Of a stretch of DNA of 9,942 nt, positions 1 to 5,151 are shown in pieces (positions within the stretch are counted from its first letter, which is position 1; each line of letters begins with the position of its first letter). The position numbers and the translations under genes were made by a program. The stretch lies in the NCBI GenBank assembly GCA_019420135.1, contig JAHZHS010000019.1, positions 1 to 9,942 of the forward strand, given 5' to 3'. This DNA is from Oscillospiraceae bacterium. Its GTDB lineage: Bacteria > Bacillota > Clostridia > Oscillospirales > Ruminococcaceae. The notes beneath the pieces are model-generated. The model saw only the letters and a list, made by a program, of their open reading frames with translations. It searched no databases and was not told where the DNA came from.

Positions 1-248
1 ACTTCGAGGTGTGCAGCTGCTCCAACCTGGGCGACGCCCAGGCCCGCCGCCTGCGCATCCGCTACAAGGACGAGAACGGCAAGACCCAGTTTGCCCACAC
101 CCTCAACAACACCTGCGTGGCCCCGCCCCGCATGCTCATCGCCTTCCTGGAAAACCATCTCCAGGCCGACGGCACCGTCACCATCCCCGAGGTCCTGCGC
201 CCCTACATGGGCGGCAAGGCCCTGCTGGTGCCCAACAAGAACAAGTAA
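1..248 (+). CDS. serS: Seryl-tRNA synthetase, C-terminal fragment
   Basis: The gene enters from the left edge; the reading frame begins at base 3 and about 81 residues are visible before TAA at 246-248. The protein charges tRNA-Ser with serine in the cytoplasm. Recognition rests on the typical C-terminus: the FEVCSCSNLGDAQARR stretch that follows the motif 2 region, then the HTLNNTCVAPPRMLIAFLEN segment, which is class II synthetase motif 3 with its Arg, then IPEVLRPYMGG, which is nearly invariant in bacterial SerRS. The tail KALLVPNKNK is the normal end of the family. An intrinsic terminator follows 28 bases after the stop, so this is the last gene of its transcript. The N-terminal tRNA-binding coiled coil and most of the catalytic domain lie outside the window. 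Confidence 0.96.
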   Translation, partial: FEVCSCSNLGDAQARRLRIRYKDENGKTQFAHTLNNTCVAPPRMLIAFLENHLQADGTVTIPEVLRPYMGGKALLVPNKNK

Positions 249-276
249 TTCTGCGCTTATTCCTGCCCAGAACCAG

Positions 277-320
277 GCGGGGCGTCTTTCCTCCTTCGGG
301 AGGGGGACGCCCCGCTTTTT
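277..320 (+). terminator. Intrinsic terminator of serS
   Basis: A 10-bp outer stem GCGGGGCGTC (277-286) pairs with GACGCCCCGC (306-315). An inner stem CCTCC/GGAGG is capped by a UUCG tetraloop (295-298). A T-run (316-320) follows directly. It ends the serS transcript. Confidence 0.93.
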
Positions 321-483
321 GCTTTTCCGGGCACCGACGGCAGGGGAGAGCCGCCCCCGGGACGGCGCCCTGCCGCCGCGGTGTCCGCCGCCCCTTGCCG
401 CCGTGCGGGCCGATCCACCGCCCGGACGGCCCCCTTTAGCAACATGCCGAAAGTCTTGTTGCCTTTTTTGTCTGGTCTGCCCA
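321..483. other. Intergenic stretch with no recognisable gene
   Basis: This is GC-rich sequence between the serS terminator and the PTS operon promoter. Open frames across it have no ribosome binding site and read as low-complexity Pro/Arg/Gly. I see no RNA gene, operator or clear catabolite-repression (cre) site in it. Confidence 0.6.
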
Positions 484-512
484 TTGACCGCCTTTTGGAA
501 CTGTGTTATAGT
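484..512 (+). promoter_or_regulatory. Sigma-A-type promoter of the PTS operon
   Basis: A -35 element TTGACC (484-489) and a -10 element TATAGT (507-512) are separated by exactly 17 bp. Transcription would start near 519-521, which places the first RAT-like hairpin at the very 5' end of the RNA. Confidence 0.8.
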
Positions 513-521
513 TCTAAGTAA

Positions 522-552
522 TCGAGATGTTACCCGCAAGGGGCATAGCCGA
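522..552 (+). promoter_or_regulatory. RAT-like antiterminator hairpin 1
   Basis: The segment contains the RAT signature ATGTTAC followed by GGCAT-AGCC. The apical stem is CCC (533-535) / GGG (540-542) with a GCAA tetraloop. The lower stem is TCG (522-524) / CGA (550-552), with the asymmetric internal loops expected of LicT/BglG targets. Unlike the other two RATs it is not followed at once by a terminator. It may be a second docking site or a duplicated element. Confidence 0.62.
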
Positions 553-576
553 TGAATACAACTGAATCAGATCGTT

Positions 577-602
577 GGAATGTTACTCTTTGAGGCATGA
601 CC
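577..602 (+). promoter_or_regulatory. RAT antiterminator hairpin 2, leader of the regulator gene
   Basis: GGAATGTTAC at 577-586 and GGCATGACC at 594-602 match the ribonucleic antiterminator consensus of the BglG/SacY/LicT family. The apical stem is CTC/GAG with a TTT loop, and the lower stem pairs GG (577-578) with CC (601-602). Its 3' edge overlaps the 5' arm of the following terminator at base 602, the usual mutually exclusive arrangement. A regulator dimer bound here would prevent termination. Confidence 0.8.
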
Positions 603-630
603 GGACCCGAACTTTGTGTCCGTTTTCTTT
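602..630 (+). terminator. Attenuating terminator ahead of the regulator gene
   Basis: CGGAC (602-606) pairs with GTCCG (618-622), followed by TTTTCTTTT. The stem is short, as is usual for RAT-linked terminators. Its first base is shared with RAT 2, so the two structures compete. Confidence 0.68.
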
Positions 631-707
631 TGCTTTGAAGGGCTTTTTTTCTGTTTAAGGCCTCCGGCGATCCCGATTCCGTCACAAAAGGGCAGGGGGC
701 AGAGAGA

Positions 708-1544
708 TTGCTGGCCATACGCAGGATCAATAACAATGTGGCACTCTGCCGGGACGGCAACGGCCGCGAACTCATCGCCCTGGGCAAGGGCATCGGGTTC
801 GGGCAGATGCCCAAGGAGCTGGCCCTCAGCCAGATCGAGCGCACCTTCTACGACGTGGACGACCGCTATCAGCCCCTGCTGATGGAACTGCCCAGCGACG
901 TGCTGGAATTTTCCGCCCGCATCGTGGACATTGCCCGCAATGAGCTGTCCTATGAACTCAACCCCAACACCGTCTTCACCCTGGCCGACCACATCAACTT
1001 CGCCATGGAGCGCGCCCGCAAAAAGATCCGGGTGAAAATGCCCCTGGCCTACGATGTGGAGCAGATGTATCCCATCGAATACCGCATCGGCCAGCACACG
1101 GTACGGCGCATCCGCAAGGAATTTCTCGTCACCCTGCCGGACAGCGAGGCCGCCGGCATTGCCATGAACCTCATCAACAACCGGATGACCCCTCAGCAGG
1201 AGGCGTCCCCGGCCGACGCGGTGGGGGACGAGGAAATGCTGGAGGACATCACCGACCTGGTGGAGAACCGCTTTCATATCCTGGTGGACCGCAACAGCTT
1301 CAACTATTCCCGGTACGCCACCCATCTGCAGTATCTGTTCCAGCGCATCCACGCGGGCAAGGCCATCAACAGCGACAATCTCCAGCTGTACACCAGCCTG
1401 CGGGAGGAATTTCCCGACATCGCCGACTGTGTGGAGACCATCGCCGCCCACATCCGCGACGTCTGGCACTGTGAACTCACCGAGGAAGAAAAACTCTACC
1501 TCATCCTGCATGTAAACCGTATCTGCATCAAAGAAGGAATGTAA
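708..1544 (+). CDS. BglG/LicT-family PTS transcription antiterminator
   Basis: A cytoplasmic RNA-binding antiterminator of 278 aa, close to the 277 aa of B. subtilis LicT. The N-terminal CAT domain (about 1-55) has the family opening RRINNNVALCRDGNGRE and the GKGIGF motif. PRD1 (about 65-170) carries His95 in DHINFA, but the second expected His (LicT H159, in ALHIVNA) is Asn154 in AMNLINN. PRD2 (about 172-278) keeps both, His206 (YATHLQY) and His268 (LILHVNR). The start is TTG at 708, chosen because AGGGGG at 694-699 lies 8 bases upstream and the CAT domain begins there; no ATG is available. In the family, PTS phosphorylation of the PRD histidines sets activity: the EIIB partner inhibits through PRD1, and HPr activates through PRD2. 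The RATs before and after this gene indicate that it controls both its own synthesis and that of the downstream permease. The product is named at family level only. Confidence 0.95.
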   Translation: MLAIRRINNNVALCRDGNGRELIALGKGIGFGQMPKELALSQIERTFYDVDDRYQPLLMELPSDVLEFSARIVDIARNELSYELNPNTVFTLADHINFAMERARKKIRVKMPLAYDVEQMYPIEYRIGQHTVRRIRKEFLVTLPDSEAAGIAMNLINNRMTPQQEASPADAVGDEEMLEDITDLVENRFHILVDRNSFNYSRYATHLQYLFQRIHAGKAINSDNLQLYTSLREEFPDIADCVETIAAHIRDVWHCELTEEEKLYLILHVNRICIKEGM

Positions 1545-1566
1545 CCCGGCAAGACGGGGCATGACC
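1536..1566 (+). promoter_or_regulatory. RAT antiterminator hairpin 3, overlapping the regulator stop codon
   Basis: GGAATGTAAC (1536-1545) and GGCATGACC (1558-1566) repeat the RAT 2 signature, with one change (TTAC to TAAC) that supplies the regulator's TAA stop. The apical stem is CCCG (1545-1548) / CGGG (1555-1558) with loop GCAAGA; the lower stem is GG (1536-1537) / CC (1565-1566). The last six bases form the start of the next terminator's 5' arm. This matches the two-RAT logic of the E. coli bgl operon, where one target precedes bglG and one precedes bglF. Confidence 0.78.
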
Positions 1567-1623
1567 TCCAGATCCCGGCAGAGGCGCTCGCTGCCCCGGC
1601 CGGGATGGGAGGTCATTTTTTAT
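1561..1623 (+). terminator. Intergenic attenuating terminator before the EIIBC gene
   Basis: A long hairpin: ATGACCTCC (1561-1569) pairs with GGAGGTCAT (1607-1615), and an inner arm GATCCCGG pairs with CCGGGAT. A T-run TTTTTTATTTT follows. It sits between the regulator and the permease and shares 1561-1566 with RAT 3. Permease transcription should therefore depend on antitermination. Confidence 0.9.
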
Positions 1624-1713
1624 TTTCATTTTGTCTGCGCGGCGGGCGTGCACACCGCCGTCCAAATACACATCCGCCCGGGGCGTTTTGCTCCGGCTCA
1701 CCACCCAATCAAC

Positions 1714-1718
1714 GGAGG
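1714..1718 (+). promoter_or_regulatory. Ribosome binding site of EIIBC that fixes the start
   Basis: GGAGG lies 9 bases before ATG at 1728. It settles the start against the longer open frame reaching back to 1605, whose extra codons run through the terminator hairpin. Confidence 0.88.
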
Positions 1719-1727
1719 AATCTCATC

Positions 1728-3134
1728 ATGGCGCTCAACAACAGCCAAATCGCCGCCGACGTATTGCAGGCCGTCGGCGGAAAGGACAACATTTCCGCAG
1801 TGGCACACTGCATGACCCGTCTGCGCTTCAACCTCAAGGACGAAAGCATCCCCAACGATGACGCCGTCAAGGCCCTCAAGGGTGTCATGGGCGTGGCCCG
1901 CAGCGGCGGCCAGTACCAGGTCATCATCGGCACCAACGTGGACAAGGTCTATCAGGCCCTCTGCTCCGAGTGCGGCATTGCCCCCACCGCCGGCATCGAC
2001 GAAAACCTGGACAAACCCAAGGAGCCCCTGACCCCCAAAAAGATCGGCTCCAACATCATGGCTTACCTGTCGGGCAGCCTGACCCCCATCATCCCGGTGG
2101 TGCTGGCCGCCGCCATCTTCAAGAGCATCGTGGCGGTGTTCGGCCCCGACATGCTGGGCATTCTCCAGCCGGAAACCGACCTCTACACCCTGTTCACCTT
2201 CGTGGGTGACGCGGGCTACTACTTCTTCCCCCTGCTCATCGGATACACCGCCGCCAAGAACCTGGGCGCCAGCCCGGTGCTGGGCATCTTTATGGGCGGC
2301 ATCATGCTCCATCCCACCTTTGTGGCCATGGCCACCGAGGGTACCGCCTTCACGGTGTACGGCATCCCCTGCAGCGTCCAGAATTACAGCTGCACCATCC
2401 TGCCCATCCTGCTCACCGTCTGGGTCATGAGCTATGTGGAGCGCTTCTTCAAAAAATACATCCCCGATACCCTCAAGATCATGCTGGTTCCCGCCCTCAC
2501 CACCGCCGTCATGCTGCCCATTGCCCTCTGCGTCTGCGGCCCCATCGGCGGATTCCTGGGCAGCTACATCTGCCAGGCCGTCATCTGGTTCGGCAATAAC
2601 TTCGGCTTCATCGGCGCAGCCATCATCGGCGCCCTGTGGGAGTTCCTGGTCATGACCGGCATGCACCACGTCCTCATCGCCCAGATGATCCAGCTCATGG
2701 CCACCAACGGCTACGACCCCGTCGTCTCCCTGGGCGCTGTCTCCGCCAGCATGGCCGTCACCGGCATGTGCCTGGGCATGGCCTTTGCCCTGCGTGACCG
2801 GGAGGAAAAGAACCTCAGCATCACCTACACCATCGCAGCCATCATCGGCGGCGTCACCGAGCCCGGCCTCTACGGCATCGGCATCAAGTACAAGAAACCC
2901 TTCATCGGCATGGCCATCGGCGGTGCCGCAGGCGGCCTCTATGCCGGCCTGATGGGCGTCAAGGCTTACGTCTCGGTGCCTGTGGCCAACTTCCTCTCCC
3001 TCACCGCCTATACCGGCGGCAACGGCGCCAACATCGTCAACGGCGTCATCTCCGGCATCATCGCCATCGTGGTGGCCACCATCGCCACCTACCTGATCTG
3101 CCGGGAAAAGAAGCCCGCCGCCGTCACCAAATAA
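1728..3134 (+). CDS. PTS sugar transporter, EIIBC component (glucose/beta-glucoside superfamily)
   Basis: A 468-aa inner-membrane permease that imports and phosphorylates a sugar. The EIIB domain (about 1-85) has the phospho-accepting Cys28 in AHCMTRLRF and the GVMGVARSGGQYQVIIG segment. The EIIC domain (about 105-457) is polytopic, with GMHH at 311-314 and the substrate-site GVTEP motif containing Glu378, the GITE motif of this superfamily. The C-terminus is REKKPAAVTK, so the EIIA domain found in BglF is absent. MurP, TreB and ScrA share this BC-only layout and borrow an EIIA such as Crr. The gene follows its cognate antiterminator and RAT 3, and precedes a ChbG-like deacetylase, which hints at an N-acetylated sugar or disaccharide. 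The true substrate cannot be read from sequence alone. Confidence 0.95.
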   Translation: MALNNSQIAADVLQAVGGKDNISAVAHCMTRLRFNLKDESIPNDDAVKALKGVMGVARSGGQYQVIIGTNVDKVYQALCSECGIAPTAGIDENLDKPKEPLTPKKIGSNIMAYLSGSLTPIIPVVLAAAIFKSIVAVFGPDMLGILQPETDLYTLFTFVGDAGYYFFPLLIGYTAAKNLGASPVLGIFMGGIMLHPTFVAMATEGTAFTVYGIPCSVQNYSCTILPILLTVWVMSYVERFFKKYIPDTLKIMLVPALTTAVMLPIALCVCGPIGGFLGSYICQAVIWFGNNFGFIGAAIIGALWEFLVMTGMHHVLIAQMIQLMATNGYDPVVSLGAVSASMAVTGMCLGMAFALRDREEKNLSITYTIAAIIGGVTEPGLYGIGIKYKKPFIGMAIGGAAGGLYAGLMGVKAYVSVPVANFLSLTAYTGGNGANIVNGVISGIIAIVVATIATYLICREKKPAAVTK

Positions 3135-3160
3135 GCGTTTCCCGTCTCACGTTTGCATAC

Positions 3161-3200
3161 GAAAGCCTTGCGGCCTTGTCCAAAGACCGCAAGGTCTTTC
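3161..3200 (+). other. Intra-operon hairpin between EIIBC and deacetylase
   Basis: GAAAG (3161-3165) plus CCTTGCGG (3166-3173) pair with CCGCAAGG (3187-3194) and CTTTC (3196-3200), a 13-bp stem with one bulged T. No real T-run follows, so it looks like an mRNA-stability or processing hairpin rather than a full terminator. It could lower expression of the downstream gene. Confidence 0.6.
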
Positions 3201-3231
3201 TGCGTTCCCAAAAAGAAAGGAGTTTTTGATT

Positions 3232-3993
3232 ATGATTCAGCTCATCCTCCGCGCCGACGACGTGGGTTACAGCGAGGCCGTCAACTACGGCATTGCCAAG
3301 ACGGTCAAAGAGGGCCTCATCGGCAGCGTGGGCCTGATGCCCAACATGCCCTCGGCGGCCCACGGCCTGGCCCTGCTGGAGGGAACCGGCGTCTGCATCG
3401 GCCAGCACACCAACATCTGCATCGGCCGTCCCTGCGCCGATCCCGCCAAAATTCCCAGCCTGCTGGACGAGAACGGCTTTCTCAAGAGCAGCCGCACCTA
3501 CCGGGAAGCCTGGAAGAAGGGGGAGTGCTTCACCGTGCTGGAGGAGATGGTGCTGGAGATCGAGGCCCAGTACCAGCGTTTTGTCCAGCTGACCGGCCGC
3601 CAGCCCCAGTACTTTGAGGGCCACGCCGTGCTGAGCAAGCATCTGATGCAGGGGCTGGAGATCGTGGCTCAGCGCCACGGCCTCAAGTACAACAACATGT
3701 ACCCCGGGGACGAGACGGGGACCTTCGGCGGCAGGCCGGTGGCCGCCTGCCCCATGCTCAGCATGGAGCCGGACTACGACCCGGTCCAGTCCCTGAAGGA
3801 CGCGGTGCTCCATGCCCGCACCGACATGCCCAACGTCTTTGTCTGCCATCCCGGCTACCTGGACGCCTACCTGCTGCGGTCCTCCAGCCTGACGGTCAAC
3901 CGCACCAAGGAGGTGGAGATGCTCTGCGACCCCGCCATGCGCAGCTGGCTGGAGGAGCACGACGTCCAGCTTCTGCGGTACAGCGACCTGTGA
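3232..3993 (+). CDS. YdjC/ChbG-family carbohydrate deacetylase
   Basis: A 253-aa cytoplasmic metal-dependent deacetylase of the YdjC/ChbG family. E. coli ChbG removes an acetyl group from chitobiose-6-phosphate and related oligosaccharides. Visible features are the N-terminal RADDVGYSEAVNYGI motif with Asp9-Asp10, His59 in IGQHTN, His131 in FEGHAV (together the likely metal ligands), and the C-terminal CHPGYLD (His216) followed by NRTKEVEML and LLRYSDL, all typical of the family in this order and at normal length. The start is ATG 3232, with AGGAG at 3218-3222 nine bases upstream; an in-frame TTG two codons earlier is rejected. The gene lies 97 bases after EIIBC with no terminator between, so the substrate is probably the phosphorylated sugar delivered by that permease. 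No partner phospho-glycosidase is seen in the window. Confidence 0.9.
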   Translation: MIQLILRADDVGYSEAVNYGIAKTVKEGLIGSVGLMPNMPSAAHGLALLEGTGVCIGQHTNICIGRPCADPAKIPSLLDENGFLKSSRTYREAWKKGECFTVLEEMVLEIEAQYQRFVQLTGRQPQYFEGHAVLSKHLMQGLEIVAQRHGLKYNNMYPGDETGTFGGRPVAACPMLSMEPDYDPVQSLKDAVLHARTDMPNVFVCHPGYLDAYLLRSSSLTVNRTKEVEMLCDPAMRSWLEEHDVQLLRYSDL

Positions 3994-3998
3994 CCACG

Positions 3999-4016
3999 GT
4001 GCAGGCTTTTCTGCAC
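3999..4016 (+). other. Small hairpin after the deacetylase gene
   Basis: GTGCAG (3999-4004) pairs with CTGCAC (4011-4016) around GCTTTT. No T-run follows; the true terminator lies just downstream. Confidence 0.4.
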
Positions 4017-4033
4017 AGATTATGAGTAAATAC

Positions 4034-4074
4034 AAAAGGAGCCGCGTCCCGGAAAAGGGATGCAGCTCCTTTTT
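4034..4074. terminator. Bidirectional terminator between convergent transcripts
   Basis: AAAAGGAGC (4034-4042) pairs with GCTCCTTTT (4065-4073), with an inner arm GCGTCCC/GGGATGC and an A-rich loop. T-rich tails exist on both strands, so it can end the rightward PTS operon and the leftward DUF2200 gene. Confidence 0.93.
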
Positions 4075-4125
4075 GATTTTCTCACTCCGGCAGGGGAGAG
4101 GAAGGAATTTTCACTTGAATTTTCG

Positions 4126-4476
4126 TCATTTTATCAGGATCTTGTCCATGGCTTTTCCCTTTGCCAGCTCGTCCACCAGCTTGTCCAGATACCGCACTTC
4201 CCGGAGAAATTCATCCTCGATTTTCTCCACCCGCACCCCACAGACGGTACCGGTGATCTTGTACCGGTTTGGATTTTTGGCCGGGGCGTCCCGGAAGAAC
4301 TCCCCGTAACAGATACCGCTCCCAGCCAGGGTGCCGATCTGCTCCGGGGTGTAGCCGGTCAGCCAGGAGATGACGGTGTCCACCTCGGCGCGGGTGCGGC
4401 CCTTCCGCTCCGCCTTGTTTACAAGGAGTGGATATACCTTGGAAAATTCCATTCTGTATAATTTGTCGTTGGTCAC
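4126..4476 (-). CDS. DUF2200 family protein
   Basis: A 116-aa cytoplasmic protein with no known function. It is recognised by the DUF2200 pattern through its whole length: RMEFSKVYPLLVNKAERKGR near the N-terminus, then AEVDTVISWLTGYTPEQIG, the FFRDAPAKNPNR segment, TGTVCGVRVEKIED, and the C-terminal REVRYLDKLVDELAKGKAMD. Length and order match the family. The start is GTG at 4476, with GGGAGGG (4484-4490) seven bases upstream. It is a single-gene transcript, convergent with the PTS operon and sharing its terminator, and has its own promoter at 4506-4534. Nothing links it functionally to its neighbours. Confidence 0.9.
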   Translation of the reverse strand: MTNDKLYRMEFSKVYPLLVNKAERKGRTRAEVDTVISWLTGYTPEQIGTLAGSGICYGEFFRDAPAKNPNRYKITGTVCGVRVEKIEDEFLREVRYLDKLVDELAKGKAMDKILIK

Positions 4477-4505
4477 GGCACAGCCCTCCCGCGGTGTTTT
4501 TTTTC

Positions 4506-4534
4506 ATTGTACCATGGCTGGAATGCCGGGTAAA
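4506..4534 (-). promoter_or_regulatory. Promoter of the DUF2200 gene
   Basis: Read on the minus strand: -35 TTTACC (4534-4529), a 17-bp spacer, and -10 TACAAT (4511-4506). It is 30 bases before the GTG start, leaving a short leader. Confidence 0.7.
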
Positions 4535-4538
4535 GACA

Positions 4539-4593
4539 GGGCGGGCGGGGGAGAAAGGGGAGGGGGTTTCCGCCCTCCTGCCAGGGGGGAAAC
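4539..4593 (+). other. G-run cluster with quadruplex potential and overlapping hairpin
   Basis: Five G-runs of 3, 3, 5, 4 and 5 lie at 4539-4541, 4543-4545, 4547-4551, 4557-4560 and 4562-4566, with loops of 1, 1, 5 and 1 bases. A hairpin GTTTCC-CCC / GGG-GGAAAC (4566-4593, one bulge) abuts it. The cluster sits just behind the DUF2200 -35 box and upstream of the rightward promoter. Confidence 0.5.
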
Positions 4594-4604
4594 GGAAGTG
4601 CTTC

Positions 4605-4618
4605 CCAAAAAATTTTGG
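4605..4618. promoter_or_regulatory. AT-rich palindrome upstream of the rightward promoter
   Basis: CCAAAA and TTTTGG arms surround AA. It ends 8 bases before the -35 box at 4627, a position suited to an operator or an UP-like element. The role is inferred only. Confidence 0.35.
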
Positions 4619-4626
4619 ATTTCCCC

Positions 4627-4655
4627 TTGCATCGGGAAAAATCCCGTGCTATAAT
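4627..4655 (+). promoter_or_regulatory. Strong promoter with extended -10
   Basis: -35 TTGCAT (4627-4632), 17-bp spacer, and a consensus -10 TATAAT (4650-4655) preceded by TGC (extended -10). The spacer holds an inverted repeat CGGGA-AAAA-TCCCG (4633-4646), a possible repressor site. Transcription would start near 4662. Confidence 0.82.
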
Positions 4656-4661
4656 GCAGAT

Positions 4662-4746
4662 ACTCTCCTTTTGAGAGTTTACAACAGAAGGATCTCATCA
4701 ACTGCACAATGATCTTACGGGATCATTGTGCAGTTTTTTATTTTTT
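4662..4746 (+). ncRNA. Candidate small RNA or attenuator leader
   Basis: The predicted transcript starts with a hairpin ACTCTC/GAGAGT (4662-4667/4673-4678), has a short A-rich single-stranded stretch with an AAGGA motif, and ends in the terminator at 4700-4746. It would be about 80 nt long. It matches no RNA family I recognise. It may be a free small RNA or an attenuator for the gene starting at 4780; no competing antiterminator helix is obvious. Confidence 0.45.
4700..4746 (+). terminator. Near-ideal terminator 45 bp after a promoter
   Basis: AACTGCACAATGATC (4700-4714) pairs perfectly with GATCATTGTGCAGTT (4721-4735) over 15 bp with a 6-base loop, followed by TTTTATTTTTTT. It lies upstream of the 4780 gene, so most RNA from the 4627 promoter should stop here. 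Confidence 0.93.
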
Positions 4747-4779
4747 TCTTTTGTCTGTACCTTGAAAGGAGAATGTATC

Positions 4780-5151
4780 ATGAACAAGAAAATTGAATAC
4801 GCAGGCATCGGCTGCACCATCTCCACCACCGACAAGACGGTGGTGAACACCGGCAGCCTTCCCCTGGACCCCCACGTGGTCGAATACGCGGCCTGGCGCT
4901 GGCTCTACCGCTGCCGGGCGCTGCAAAAACCTCTCTGTCTGTTGTCCCTTCAGTTCCGTCTGGGCAAGACCCGGCGCAAATCCATGCGGTTGAGCGTCAC
5001 CCTGCCCGCGTCGGCCGCCGGTCTGCCGGGCGGCTGGCTCCATCTTCTTCTGGTGGTCTCCTCCGGGGTGACCATCTCCTCGGTGTGCTGCTCCCCATGG
5101 CCGCATCCCACCGGCATCTCCCGGCATATCCGCCGTGTGGTCTTTCATTGA
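4780..5151 (+). CDS. Unrecognised 123-aa protein
   Basis: I do not recognise this protein. The start ATG 4780 has a good site AAAGGAG (4765-4771) 8 bases upstream, and codons 10-47 show the strong GC third-base bias of the neighbouring genes, which supports real coding. The N-terminal part (1-50) is a soluble-looking stretch with GIGCTISTTDKTVVNTGS and EYAAWRWLYRC. Residues 60-70 are basic (GKTRRKSMR). About 83-104 is hydrophobic and could be one membrane segment, followed by a Cys pair (103-104) and a basic tail ISRHIRR. There is no signal peptide or catalytic motif. Other frames of the second half are no more protein-like, so a frameshift is not indicated, although the second half looks less typical than the first. 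It follows the terminator at 4700-4746 and may be controlled by it. Confidence 0.55.
   Translation: MNKKIEYAGIGCTISTTDKTVVNTGSLPLDPHVVEYAAWRWLYRCRALQKPLCLLSLQFRLGKTRRKSMRLSVTLPASAAGLPGGWLHLLLVVSSGVTISSVCCSPWPHPTGISRHIRRVVFH

Noticed and set aside
321..483. Possible small gene or cre site before the PTS promoter
   Set aside because: No ribosome site, no coding-like composition, and no match to the catabolite-repression operator pattern.
567..1616. Minus-strand open frame of 349 codons opposite the antiterminator gene
   Set aside because: It is a composition shadow; the plus-strand frame is an unmistakable CAT-PRD-PRD protein.
1605..1727. N-terminal extension of the EIIBC gene
   Set aside because: It would be translated from within the terminator hairpin, has no ribosome site, and ATG 1728 with GGAGG matches the usual EIIB start.
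4022..4461. Plus-strand open frames opposite the DUF2200 gene
   Set aside because: They overlap the bidirectional terminator and the clearly recognisable DUF2200 gene on the other strand.
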